A DNA stretch of 64,000 nucleotides from Candidatus Kaistia colombiensis. Its GTDB lineage: Bacteria > Pseudomonadota > Alphaproteobacteria > Rhizobiales > Kaistiaceae. The notes under the pieces are model-generated. The model had not been told where the DNA came from, did no database searches, and was given only the letters and a program-made list of their open reading frames with translations. The stretch is taken from positions 3,982,501 to 4,046,500 of the forward strand of contig CP119318.1 in NCBI GenBank assembly GCA_029203105.1. Direction: 5' to 3'. Positions 27,885-36,697 of this stretch are shown piece by piece; positions within the stretch are counted from its first letter, which is position 1; the number at the start of each line of letters is the position of its first letter. The position numbers were made by a program, and so were the translations under genes.

Positions 27885-28712
27885 ATGTGTCCGGAATCGC
27901 TATCGATTGCGTATTCAGCGAAGCGTATAATCAAACTATCAATTATATCGGCAACCTTTCTATGTCTTGCGCTTCTGCGGGCTGGAGAAGGGCTTGCGCA
28001 AACGGTAAACCCTGTCGATCTGCAGCTGGTGATCGCCCTCGACGTATCGACCTCCATGGACCTCGACGAAAGAACGCTGCAGCGGGACGGCTTCGCCGCC
28101 GCCTTCCGGGAACCCGATATCGTGCGCGCCATCCAGCGCGGCCCCAACCGGCGCATCGCGGTCGCCGTCCTCGAATGGGCTGGCGAGACCCGGCAGAACG
28201 TCATCCTGGACTGGACCGAAATCGCAGACGCGGCCAGCGCCTCCGATTTCGCCGACCGGATCGAGCGCCGGATTCCCGGCCGCATGGCGCTCGGCACCGC
28301 GATCGGCGCGGCGATGCTGCGCGCTGCCGTCCTGTTCGGCGAGAGCCCGTTCGACGGCGGCCGCCGGGTCATCAACATTTCCGGCGACGGCATCAACAAT
28401 CGCGGCCCGGAGCCTGCCATCGTCCGCGACCGGCTCGTCGCGCGCGGCATCACGATCAACGGGCTGCCGATCGTCTACAAGACCATGCTGGAAGGGGTAG
28501 TGGACGGGAAAGATGGCCGGCAGCCGCGCCCAGGCGAACTGGCGGCCTATTTCGAGCGCCAAGTCGTCGGCGGGTATGGCGCCTTCGTCGAGCCGGTGTT
28601 CAGCAAGCGGGACTACGCGCGGGCGATCCGGAAGAAGCTGCTGCGCGAGATCCACGGTCCGGATCAGCTGGCCGCGAACTGGCATCCAGAGGACGGCTGG
28701 CCGTCCCGCTGA
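27885..28712 (+). CDS. DUF1194 family secreted protein with von Willebrand A domain
   Basis: This 275-residue protein has a signal peptide (hydrophobic core around residues 16-34, then GLAQTV). The VWA fold follows: VIALDVSTSMD holds the DxSxS metal-ion-dependent adhesion site, MALGTAIGAAM the third-loop Thr, and VINISGDGINN the next strand. DUF1194 proteins are common in Rhizobiales and have no assigned function. The start at 27885 has no clear ribosome site, and its upstream region is A/T-rich. It converges on the methyltransferase gene. Confidence 0.85.
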   Translation: MCPESLSIAYSAKRIIKLSIISATFLCLALLRAGEGLAQTVNPVDLQLVIALDVSTSMDLDERTLQRDGFAAAFREPDIVRAIQRGPNRRIAVAVLEWAGETRQNVILDWTEIADAASASDFADRIERRIPGRMALGTAIGAAMLRAAVLFGESPFDGGRRVINISGDGINNRGPEPAIVRDRLVARGITINGLPIVYKTMLEGVVDGKDGRQPRPGELAAYFERQVVGGYGAFVEPVFSKRDYARAIRKKLLREIHGPDQLAANWHPEDGWPSR

Positions 28713-28729
28713 ACCCGCCCACCGCCCTC

Positions 28730-29599
28730 TCAGGCGGCGGACGGCGCCTTGATCGCTGCCACGACATGACCGACCGCCGCGCGGTCGAGCGCCGCCGAAG
28801 CGCCGCCGGCATAGAGCTGTCCGAGTTCCGGGCCGGTGCGATCCTCGATCGAGGAGAAGCCGAGCCCGGCCAGACGCCCCATCAGATCGTCCGGCTTGAA
28901 GAAGGTGACGAAGGGCTCGCCGAGGCTAGCCGTGCGGCCGGCCAGCGTGGTGAAGGCGAGCCGCTGCAGCAGGCTGAGCCTTTCCGGGATCTCGGCATAG
29001 TCGAACACGACCTCGGCGCCGCCAACGCGATCGGCGATGATGCGCAACGTCGAAAAGATCGCCGCCTCGGTCAGATAGGGCGCGACGCCGAGCCAGGAGA
29101 AGAACACCGGCACCGTCAGATCGAGCCCGGCGACGAGCAAGTTCTCGTCGAGGCGGTCGATCGAAAAATCGACCGGGACATAGCGAACCCCTTCCGGAAC
29201 GCGGATGCCGGTCGCGACGAGGCGTTCGCGTTTCCAGGCCTGCGTCGCGGGATGGTCGACCTCGTAGACGACGACGCCCTCGGCCGCGAACGGATTGCGA
29301 TAGGCGAAGGTGTCCAGCCCGGCGCCGAGCACGACCACATGGCGGACGCCACGCGCGACGGCGGCGGCGAGCCGGTCCTCGGCAAAACGGCTGCGCGCGG
29401 CGAGGAAGGCGCGGATGGTCTCGCCGCCGGGCGAATCGGCGCGCGAGAGTTCGTCGCGCGCCAGGACCGATCCGCGATCGCCCCCGACGATGGTGAGAGC
29501 GAGCGGATCCTCGAATATCAAGGGCTTGTCGAGAAGCTGATGGGCCGCGCGCCGCATGGCGACGCGAAAGGCGGTGGCGCTTGGCTGACCTTCAATCAT
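28730..29599 (-). CDS. SAM-dependent methyltransferase of the LCM/SACE_7040 family
   Basis: This 289-residue enzyme shows leucine-carboxyl-methyltransferase-like motifs: an N-terminal SATAFRVAMRRAAHQ, the SAM-binding HVVVLGAGLDTFAYRNPFA, and YEVDHPATQAWKRERL, where the Asp binds the ribose. FVTFFKPDDL lies near the C-terminus. Bacterial members methylate unknown, often small or lipid-like, acceptors. A gene for a small secreted protein lies 9 bases upstream on the same strand, and together with the P450 gene they may form one unit. Substrate not predictable. Confidence 0.85.
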   Translation of the reverse strand: MIEGQPSATAFRVAMRRAAHQLLDKPLIFEDPLALTIVGGDRGSVLARDELSRADSPGGETIRAFLAARSRFAEDRLAAAVARGVRHVVVLGAGLDTFAYRNPFAAEGVVVYEVDHPATQAWKRERLVATGIRVPEGVRYVPVDFSIDRLDENLLVAGLDLTVPVFFSWLGVAPYLTEAAIFSTLRIIADRVGGAEVVFDYAEIPERLSLLQRLAFTTLAGRTASLGEPFVTFFKPDDLMGRLAGLGFSSIEDRTGPELGQLYAGGASAALDRAAVGHVVAAIKAPSAA

Positions 29600-29608
29600 G
29601 GCCGCGTT

Positions 29609-29992
29609 CTACTCCACGCAGCCGAAATTGGTAAGCAGCCTTGTCGCGGCTTCCTTGTCCTCGACCGACCGGTCATGATCCGACAGCAGCAGCAGCGAGG
29701 GCTTGCCCTCCGGCTCGAGGATGGCGTGGAACGGCACGTAGGCGGCCGTCGGGCCAATCGCGACCTCGCCGCAATAGCCATGGCCATTTCGCGCCCTCGA
29801 GTGACGGAGGTTGCGGATCTGCGCCTCGGCCGGCGCCTTGAAATCGCGCGTGACCAGGCGCTCGATCGATTGCACCAGCGCCGGGTCGAGGCCGACGGCC
29901 GTGCCGTCGACCACGGTCTGCGCTCCGGCCGGAACGACCAAGGCGCATACCAGGCCGACGACAGACAGAACGGTCGCGCGCGCCATCCGCAT
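29609..29992 (-). CDS. small secreted protein of unknown function
   Basis: This is a 127-residue protein with a clear signal peptide (MRMARATVLSVVGLVCALVV, cleavage near PAGAQ). The mature part of about 100 residues has two cysteines (74 and 125), which could form a disulfide, and no domain I recognise. Its ATG overlaps the P450 stop codon (ATGA at 29992), so translation is coupled to the P450. An upstream ATG (30004) would add four residues. The methyltransferase gene begins 9 bases downstream. Confidence 0.7.
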   Translation of the reverse strand: MRMARATVLSVVGLVCALVVPAGAQTVVDGTAVGLDPALVQSIERLVTRDFKAPAEAQIRNLRHSRARNGHGYCGEVAIGPTAAYVPFHAILEPEGKPSLLLLSDHDRSVEDKEAATRLLTNFGCVE

Positions 29993-31275
29993 CATGCGTC
30001 CCATGCGAGCCGCAGCCCGTCGAGGCCATGGAAGTGATAGGCGTCGCGATAGCTCGGCGCCGCGGCGAAGCGAAGCCCCTTCAGCCGCTCGAACAGGATC
30101 GGCATGGCGACCTGCATTTCGAGCCGGGCCAGCGGCGCACCGATGCAGAAATGGATGCCGAGACCGAAGGAAACATGCGGCAACGCCTCGCGCGCCGGGT
30201 CGAAGCGATCGGCCGCCGCATAGCGATTCGGATCGCGATTGGCGGCGCCGAGCATCAGGCCGACCTGCTGGCCCTTCTTCAACGAAATGCCGCCGAACTC
30301 CAGATCTTCCAGCGCATAGCGCATGAACATATGCAGCGGCGGATCGAAGCGCAGGCATTCCTCCACCGTCGCCACCGTGCTCTCGTCGGTCGCGAACAAC
30401 ACCTCGGGGCTGGCGCCGGAGCGCAGGATCGCCCGCACGCCATTGCCGAGCGCATGCACGGTCGCCTCGTGGCCGGCATTGAGCAGCAGGATGCAGGTGG
30501 TGATCAGCTCGTCCTCGGAGAGCTTCTCGCCCTTCTCCTCGGCGGCGATCAGCTGGCTGATCAGGTCGTCGCCCGGTAGCCCGCGCCGCTCCTGGACATA
30601 GTCCCGCAGAAAGGCCGAGAAAGCGAGCGTCGCGGCGACGGCGGCGTCCTCCATCGCGCGGGTGCGGCCAAGCTGGTACATGCCGACCATGGCGTGCGAC
30701 CACGCCAGCAGGTCCGGCGCCCGCTCGACCGGAACGCCGAGGATCTCGGCGATCACGGTGATCGGGATCGGCGTCGCATAGGCTTCGATCAGGTCGATCT
30801 CGCCCTTTGCCGCGAAGCCGTCGATCAGCTCGTGGCAGAGCGCCTCGATGCGCGGGCGCAGCCGCTCGATCTGGCGGGAGACGAAGGCGCGGTTGACCAG
30901 CGTGCGAAGGCGGGTGTGAACCGGCGGCTCGCGCTCCAGCATCGACAGGCCGTCGACGTCGTAGAACGGCTTCAGATGCGCCGGGATCTCCGGAATGCCG
31001 AGCTCCTCGCGCGTTGCCACATGCAGGATCTCGCGCCCGAATCGGCGGTCGCGATAGAGGGCATTGACGTCATCGGCCCCGAGAAAGCACCAGACGCCCT
31101 GCTCTTCCCAGAAGAAGGCGGGCGTGATGGCGCGAATCGCCTCGAACACCGGATAGGGATCCTGGAAGAAGGCCGGATCCTTGGCGTCGATCGAGACGTG
31201 CCGGCTGACCGGGTCGATCCGGAAAGGCAAGGCTTTGGTCGCTGCCTCGACGGCGGACGCGGTTCGGTCGTTCAT
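29992..31275 (-). CDS. cytochrome P450
   Basis: This 427-residue soluble bacterial P450 has the I-helix oxygen-activation segment NAGHEATVHALGN (AGHEA in place of AGxxT), the ExxR pair in EECLRF, and the heme loop SFGLGIHFCIGAPLAR with the axial Cys377. Soluble bacterial P450s take electrons from a ferredoxin and a reductase; such genes exist at 42377 and 41222 but are not linked. The start at 31275 (MNDRTASAV) is preferred over an upstream extension rich in Arg and Cys. The substrate is unknown. It is the likely first gene of a P450, secreted-protein, methyltransferase run. Confidence 0.92.
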   Translation of the reverse strand: MNDRTASAVEAATKALPFRIDPVSRHVSIDAKDPAFFQDPYPVFEAIRAITPAFFWEEQGVWCFLGADDVNALYRDRRFGREILHVATREELGIPEIPAHLKPFYDVDGLSMLEREPPVHTRLRTLVNRAFVSRQIERLRPRIEALCHELIDGFAAKGEIDLIEAYATPIPITVIAEILGVPVERAPDLLAWSHAMVGMYQLGRTRAMEDAAVAATLAFSAFLRDYVQERRGLPGDDLISQLIAAEEKGEKLSEDELITTCILLLNAGHEATVHALGNGVRAILRSGASPEVLFATDESTVATVEECLRFDPPLHMFMRYALEDLEFGGISLKKGQQVGLMLGAANRDPNRYAAADRFDPAREALPHVSFGLGIHFCIGAPLARLEMQVAMPILFERLKGLRFAAAPSYRDAYHFHGLDGLRLAWDA

Positions 31276-31403
31276 GAACACTATTCCAAATTGAAACGGA
31301 CCCGCCATTTTCCGCAGCCGGCACCGGCTTGGCAAGCGCGGCATTCGGCAGCGTCCCGGGCACATCGCCGGAACACCGCATGCGTTTCCGCCCGGCCCGG
31401 GGT

Positions 31404-33947
31404 CTATTGGCCGAGCGTCTCCTTCACCGCCGTCGCCAACTGCTTGAGCGAGAAGGGTTTCGGCAGGAAATTGAAGGTCTCGCCGTCCGGCAGGTTCTTG
31501 GCGAAGGCATCCTCTGCATAGCCGGAGACGAAGATGATCTTCAGCCCCGGACGCTCCTTGCGCAGTTCGCGCAGCAGCGACGGCCCGTCGAGCTCCGGCA
31601 TGACGACGTCCGAGACGACGAGGTCGATCGTGCCGCCGGTCTCGCGCATCACCTCCAGCGCCTCGATGCCGGAGGCGGCCTCATGTACGGTGTAACCGCG
31701 CGAGGCGAGCGCCCGGGCGGCGAACGCTCGCACGGCTTCTTCGTCCTCGACCAGCAAGATGCTGGCGCTGCCGGTGAGGTCGGAGATCTCCGGCGCCTTT
31801 TCGGCCACCACCTCGGGCTTCGCCGAGACGGCCGGAACATGACGGGGGACGAAGATGCGGAAGGTCGTGCCGACATCCGTCTCGCTGTCGAAGAAGATAT
31901 GCGCGCCCGTCTGCTTGACGATGCCATAGACGGTCGAGAGGCCGAGGCCGGTACCCTTGCCGACATCCTTGGTCGAAAAGAACGGTTCGAAGATCTTCGA
32001 CTGCACTTCGGGCGGGATGCCGGTGCCGGTATCGGTCACCTCGATCAGCACGTAATCGGCCGGCGGCAGCGGCTTGTAGCTGAACTCCGCCACCTCTTCC
32101 GGCGTCACGTTTCGGGTACGGATCGTCAGCGTTCCGCCCTTCGGCATGGCGTCGCGCGCATTGACGGCGAGGTTGATGACGACCTGCTCGAACTGGTTCA
32201 GATCGGCCTTGATCGGCCAGACGTCGCGGCCATGCACCAGCGACAGCTTGACCTTCTCGCCGAGCAGCCGCTCCAGCAGGATCGAAAGATCGGACAGGAC
32301 ATCGCCCATCGCCAGAACCTGCGGGCGCAGCGTCTGGCGGCGCGAGAAGGCCAAGAGCTGGCGGACGAGGCCGGCCGCGCGATTGGCGTTCTGCTTGATG
32401 TTCATGATGTCCTGGAAGGACGGGTCGCTCGGCCGGTGGTTGGCGAGCAGCAGATCGGAGAAGCCGATGATCGCCGTCAGGACGTTGTTGAAGTCATGCG
32501 CGACGCCGCCGGCAAGCTGGCCGATCGCCTGCATCTTCTGGCTCTGCGCGAATTGCAGCTCCAGCGCCCGCTGCTCGGTCGTCTCCAGCGCATAGACAGT
32601 GGCGATCTCGCGGTCGTTCGCATCCTCGTCGACGGCCGTCACATAGAAGCGCACGCTGCGCTCGCCGTGACCGAGAATGGTGGTGTCGACGGGAGGGATT
32701 TCGCTGCGGCCGCCGGCCGCGCCTTCCAGCGCCGCCTCCAGGGCCGGCCGCTCGTTCTCGCTGACGAGGTCGATCAGCCGCGCTCGGCTGCCGCCATCCG
32801 ACTTGATCGGCCCGAACAGCCGCGCGAACGGCGCGTTGGTACGGCCGATGCGACCGGACTTGTCGATCGAGGCGATGGCGAACGGGGTGTGGTTGAAGAA
32901 GCGCGTGAAGCGCACCTCCGCCGCGCGAAGCGCCTCGGAGGTTTCCTCGCCGGGACCGCGATTGAGCACGATGGTGCGCGTCGCACCGGGCGCGCCGTCG
33001 CCGGCGAAGGGCACGCGGTGCAGCAGCCGCACCGGCAGGCTCTGGCCGTTCTGCTTGACGAGGTCGAGATCGATCGTCTGCGCGCGCGTCTCGCCGGAAG
33101 TCTCACGGTCGACCGACAGCAGCGCCGCGCCGTCACCGCGCACGATGTCGCCGAGCGTCAGCACGCCGGCCTTGAAATGGGTCAGGTCGATGCCGAGCCA
33201 GTCGGCCAAGGTCGCGTTCAAATAGACGATACGGCCATCCGGCTCGGCCGAGAAAAAGCCGGCCGGGGCATGGTCGAGATAGTCGATCGCGTGTTGCAGG
33301 TCCTGGAAGACGGTTTCCTGCTGGGCACGATCATGGGTGACGTCAGCAACCTGCCAGGCCGTCAGGAGGCGGCCATCGGCCTCGCCCGCCTTCACCGGCC
33401 GGACGCGAATGCGATACCAGCGCGGCGTCCCGGAGGCCGGCCCCGCGAGCGGGCTCGGCATGCGCACTTCCTCCACCGCCGCCCGCCCCTCGCGGATCGA
33501 TTGCGACAGACGGTAGACTGCCTCGCTCGCTGCCTGGTCGCCGGAAAACACGCGCTCGACGACGCGAACGTCCTTGCCCTCGTCGGCGCCGATCAGATCG
33601 GCATAGGCGGCATTGGCATAGAGAATGCGGCTGTCGCGATCGGTGATGACCAGGCCCTCAGCCATCGTGTCGACGAAGCCGCGGCCGAGCTCGTCGCGCG
33701 GGGCCTTGCCGCTGAAGCGCATCAGACCGATCGCCGCGGCAAACAGCGTGAAGACGCCGACGACGGCGAGCAGGCCGAGCAGCGCGAAAATGAAGGGCTC
33801 CGCCGCCTCGGGCGGCAGCAGGGCAAAGGCGAGCGCCGCGCCGACGAGGCAGCCGGCAAGCAGCAGCAATCGCCCGATCCCGCCTGGACGATCCGATCGA
33901 TCGACCAGGGCGCGGCGATGCGTTGTCTGGTTGCTATCGTCAGTCAT
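31404..33947 (-). CDS. cckA: hybrid histidine kinase CckA
   Basis: This 847-residue membrane kinase feeds the ChpT-CtrA phosphorelay that controls the alphaproteobacterial cell cycle. Two N-terminal hydrophobic spans (about 28-75) are followed by PAS regions and a HisKA domain with the phospho-acceptor His484 in GGVAHDFNNVLT. An ATPase domain (NLAVNARDAMP, GTGIPPEV, GKGTGLGLSTVYG) and a C-terminal receiver with Asp780 in VVSDVVMPELDG complete the order. Domain order and length fit CckA. It is flanked by fliO and, further on, dksA. The gene is intact. Confidence 0.94.
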   Translation of the reverse strand: MTDDSNQTTHRRALVDRSDRPGGIGRLLLLAGCLVGAALAFALLPPEAAEPFIFALLGLLAVVGVFTLFAAAIGLMRFSGKAPRDELGRGFVDTMAEGLVITDRDSRILYANAAYADLIGADEGKDVRVVERVFSGDQAASEAVYRLSQSIREGRAAVEEVRMPSPLAGPASGTPRWYRIRVRPVKAGEADGRLLTAWQVADVTHDRAQQETVFQDLQHAIDYLDHAPAGFFSAEPDGRIVYLNATLADWLGIDLTHFKAGVLTLGDIVRGDGAALLSVDRETSGETRAQTIDLDLVKQNGQSLPVRLLHRVPFAGDGAPGATRTIVLNRGPGEETSEALRAAEVRFTRFFNHTPFAIASIDKSGRIGRTNAPFARLFGPIKSDGGSRARLIDLVSENERPALEAALEGAAGGRSEIPPVDTTILGHGERSVRFYVTAVDEDANDREIATVYALETTEQRALELQFAQSQKMQAIGQLAGGVAHDFNNVLTAIIGFSDLLLANHRPSDPSFQDIMNIKQNANRAAGLVRQLLAFSRRQTLRPQVLAMGDVLSDLSILLERLLGEKVKLSLVHGRDVWPIKADLNQFEQVVINLAVNARDAMPKGGTLTIRTRNVTPEEVAEFSYKPLPPADYVLIEVTDTGTGIPPEVQSKIFEPFFSTKDVGKGTGLGLSTVYGIVKQTGAHIFFDSETDVGTTFRIFVPRHVPAVSAKPEVVAEKAPEISDLTGSASILLVEDEEAVRAFAARALASRGYTVHEAASGIEALEVMRETGGTIDLVVSDVVMPELDGPSLLRELRKERPGLKIIFVSGYAEDAFAKNLPDGETFNFLPKPFSLKQLATAVKETLGQ

Positions 33948-34480
33948 GCCGTTACGCGGCTCGACTTGTGCGGCATGAACCCCTGCACCCCGGTCTGCCC
34001 ATTTGTTCGTAGGTCCTTGCGAACGCTGGTTGGTCGCGAAGAATCGCTGCTCGCTTCTAGCAGGCAGAATGCGGAGGATCGCTTGCTAATTCAACGCAGA
34101 CGGGCGGAAATCGGCGCACGGAAGCGAGCTCTCCCCCGAAGAGGAAGCCGCGATCACGCCTCGCCATGCCGAGAATCACCGTCTACGACGAGCGGGTGAC
34201 GCCCTGACAAAGCCGCCTTCCGGGAGTGAATGGCACCGGGTCGGCATACGAATTTGCGAATCCACTGGATTCTGCCACGGCCATGGTCAATGAATTCTTA
34301 ATGTCCCCTAGGGATTGCTGGGGGCGGCCGGTGCCGCCGGGCTTGCCAAAGTCTGGCGCGCGCTGGAAAAACGTCGAATAAGCAAGGGAACCGAGCTGGT
34401 AGGCGCCGCATGGCGCCGGGTTCGGTCCGTTTCGATGCCTGGATGCGGGCAGAACCGGGATCGAAATTCGGGAGAGTAAG
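33948..34480. other. intergenic region between cckA and fliO
   Basis: These 533 bases separate two divergent genes and should hold both promoters. No protein with family motifs or a ribosome site was found. The A/T-rich part around 34230-34320 is the more promoter-like end, but no strong -35/-10 pair or CtrA-type TTAA-N7-TTAA box was seen. Confidence 0.5.
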
Positions 34481-35785
34481 ATGCACGATTATCTGGCGCC
34501 AATGTTCGGCGACACAGGCGCGACTGTTGCCCAGTTCGTGATCACGCTCGTCGTGGTTCTCCTGGTCATTCTCGTCGCGTTCTGGCTGATCCGCCTGTTC
34601 ACCAATGGTCGCCTCGGTGCCGGACCGGCGCGGGGCCGCCAACCTCGGCTCGCTGTTCTCGACGCGCTGCCGCTCGACCAGCGCCGCCGCCTGATCCTGG
34701 TCCGCCGCGACAATGTCGAGCACCTGATCCTGATCGGCGGTCCGAGCGACGTCGTCGTCGAGCCCGGCATTCAGCGCCCGCAGCAGCAAACCCGCCGACT
34801 GGAGCCCATCCGCCAGGAGGCACCGCGTCCGGAACCGATCCCGGCCCGGCCCGAACCGATGCAGGCTCGCCCGGCGCCGCAGAATGCACGCCCCGTTCCG
34901 CTGGAGGTAGCCGGCCGACCGCCGGAGCCGCGCCGGCCGGAGCCGGTTCAGCCGGCCGAGATCCAGGCCCTAGACGCTCCGGTCCCGCCGGAAGCGCCCG
35001 CCCGTCGTCCGGCGCCGTCCTATGAGGAAGTGCAGGAGTTCGTCGAGGAGCGCGTCGCCGAAGCCGAGTTTGCGCCGATCGAGCCGGAGGCGAGCTTCGA
35101 GCCGGCACCCGCCCCGGTGCAGGCCCAGCCGCAGCCGCGCCCGGCCCCGCCGCAGCGTCCGGCTCCGGCGCCGGAGCCCCGCACGGGCCGCGGCTTCCCG
35201 AGCTTCCTGTCCGGCAATCGTCCGCGCCACACGCCGACGACCGTCGACATCCCGCCGGAATCGGCCCCCGTGCCGCGTCCGACAGCGCCGCAGGTCGCGA
35301 TGGAGCCGATCGAAGGCCGTTCGACCGGCCAGCGTCCCCGGCCCTACGATCCGCGCCCCCTGCTCGGCTCGCAGCAGACTCCGGTAGCCCCGAGCGTCGC
35401 GCCGGCATCGGCCATCCACGCCTCCCGCGCCGCGCCGCGCCGCTCCAGTGCCCCGCCGGTGCTCGCCGAGGCAGATCCGTTTGTCGGAATGGATGACGAA
35501 GCCGAGCGTCTGGCGCGCTTCGAACCCATCTTCGACCTCGGGCCGGAACCGGCGAACGCCGACGACTCGCATCTCTTCGGCGCCACGGTGCGGGCGACGG
35601 CCGCGCACGCCCCTGCGGTCGAGCCGCCGCACGCGGACGACGCGCCGGTCACGCTGGCCGAGGACTTTCTCGATGCGCCGCTGCCGGCTGCGGCGGCCGA
35701 CGCCGAGCCGTCCTCTTCGGTTGGCGATCTGGAAAAGGAAATGGCGCGCCTGCTCGGCGAGATTTCCAACGCCCGCAAGAGCTGA
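34481..35785 (+). CDS. fliO: FliO-like flagellar export protein with long proline-rich tail
   Basis: This 434-residue protein starts with one membrane span (FVITLVVVLLVILVAFWLIR, about residues 19-38). A FliO-type cytoplasmic domain follows: RLAVLDALPLDQRRRLILVR, then VEHLILIGGPSDVVVE. FliO assists assembly of the FliP ring of the flagellar export gate. After residue 95 it continues for about 300 residues of Pro/Ala/Arg/Glu-rich low-complexity sequence, ending in a short acidic helix. Standard FliO is about 100-140 residues, so the tail is an oddity, though long FliO-annotated proteins occur in Rhizobiales. GGGAGAG precedes the start at 34481. It is divergent from cckA. Confidence 0.75.
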   Translation: MHDYLAPMFGDTGATVAQFVITLVVVLLVILVAFWLIRLFTNGRLGAGPARGRQPRLAVLDALPLDQRRRLILVRRDNVEHLILIGGPSDVVVEPGIQRPQQQTRRLEPIRQEAPRPEPIPARPEPMQARPAPQNARPVPLEVAGRPPEPRRPEPVQPAEIQALDAPVPPEAPARRPAPSYEEVQEFVEERVAEAEFAPIEPEASFEPAPAPVQAQPQPRPAPPQRPAPAPEPRTGRGFPSFLSGNRPRHTPTTVDIPPESAPVPRPTAPQVAMEPIEGRSTGQRPRPYDPRPLLGSQQTPVAPSVAPASAIHASRAAPRRSSAPPVLAEADPFVGMDDEAERLARFEPIFDLGPEPANADDSHLFGATVRATAAHAPAVEPPHADDAPVTLAEDFLDAPLPAAAADAEPSSSVGDLEKEMARLLGEISNARKS

Positions 35786-35845
35786 CGCCGCGGGCCGGCG
35801 CCGGGTAGCCGCAAGGTCTGCCCGCGCAGCGTCCGATGGAAATGA

Positions 35846-35880
35846 AAAGGGGCGCGGAACCGATGGTTCCGCGCCCCTTT
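35846..35880. terminator. bidirectional terminator between fliO and dksA
   Basis: Arms 35846-35861 and 35865-35880 pair perfectly over 16 bp around GAT, with A-rich and T-rich flanks on both sides. It lies between convergent genes and can serve both. Confidence 0.85.
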
Positions 35881-35904
35881 CAATTCATCAATGACGAAAG
35901 CCGC

Positions 35905-36321
35905 CTATTCGTCGCGATAAACGCGCTCGCGCCGTTCATGGCGCTCCTGCGCCTCGAGCGACAGCGTAGCGATCGGCCGGGCATCAAGGCGCTTGAGGCT
36001 GATCGGTTCGCCCGTTTCTTCGCAATAGCCATAACTGCCATCGTCGATCCGCTGCAGGGCTGCGTCGATCTTCGATATCAGCTTGCGCTGACGATCACGG
36101 GCCCTGAGTTCGATCGCCCGATCCGTCTCCGACGACGCGCGGTCGGCAAGATCCGGATGGTTGACGTTTTCGTCCTGCAAATGCTGAAGCGTTTCCCGGG
36201 ACTCCCGGAGAATGTCGTCTTTCCAGGCCAGGAGCTTCTTGCGGAAGTACTCCCGTTGCCGCTCGTTCATGAAGGGCTCGGCCTCCGAGGGCCGATACGC
36301 TTCAAGGGTATCTAGCGTCAT
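35905..36321 (-). CDS. dksA: RNA polymerase-binding protein DksA
   Basis: This 138-residue protein binds the polymerase secondary channel and, with ppGpp, adjusts rRNA and stress transcription. It shows the coiled-coil with DRASSETDRAIELRARDRQR at its tip (the Asp-x2-Asp type tip region) and the C-terminal globular part YGYCEETGEPISLKRLDARP. Only one of the four zinc cysteines remains (Cys100); the others are Thr, Ser and Ala-type residues, as in zinc-independent DksA forms of alphaproteobacteria. The start at 36321 has AGGGG 7 bases upstream. Confidence 0.93.
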   Translation of the reverse strand: MTLDTLEAYRPSEAEPFMNERQREYFRKKLLAWKDDILRESRETLQHLQDENVNHPDLADRASSETDRAIELRARDRQRKLISKIDAALQRIDDGSYGYCEETGEPISLKRLDARPIATLSLEAQERHERRERVYRDE

Positions 36322-36697
36322 GAATGACCCCTTGTCGGTGGCATTTCGGCGCGGAATATAGCGATGCGTCACCTTAAGGACAACAGCCTGCACGCTGGTT
36401 TGTGAGAGCCCCAAATTAAGCCGGCGGCGCGGCAGATCGCAAGGCGAGCGCATCTTCGCCGTCTCGGGCAAGACATTGAAAAGAAATACACTTTTTATGC
36501 GGCAATTGGGCGGCTCCGTCTCGCGACTCCGCCCGAAGGCAATTTGCGGACTGCGGCATTTACGCAACGGCAGGTAAAACTTCGTTAATCTTACCGATGA
36601 TTGAATGCGCCAAGCGGTTTCATGTCGCCGCGGGCGCCCGACGGCCCGTCGACGGAGACCGGCCCGCGTCAGACGCGCTCGATCAGGGAAGACGTCC
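36322..36697. other. intergenic region between dksA and the FlgN-like gene
   Basis: These 376 bases lie between divergent genes. No coding sequence is supported. A/T-rich patches around 36475-36495 and 36575-36605 are the likely promoter areas; no firm promoter match was made. Confidence 0.45.

Noticed and set aside
31329..34199. 956-codon frame antisense to cckA
   Set aside because: CckA has complete domain order and catalytic residues on the minus strand. The plus frame is Arg/Ala-rich without motifs.
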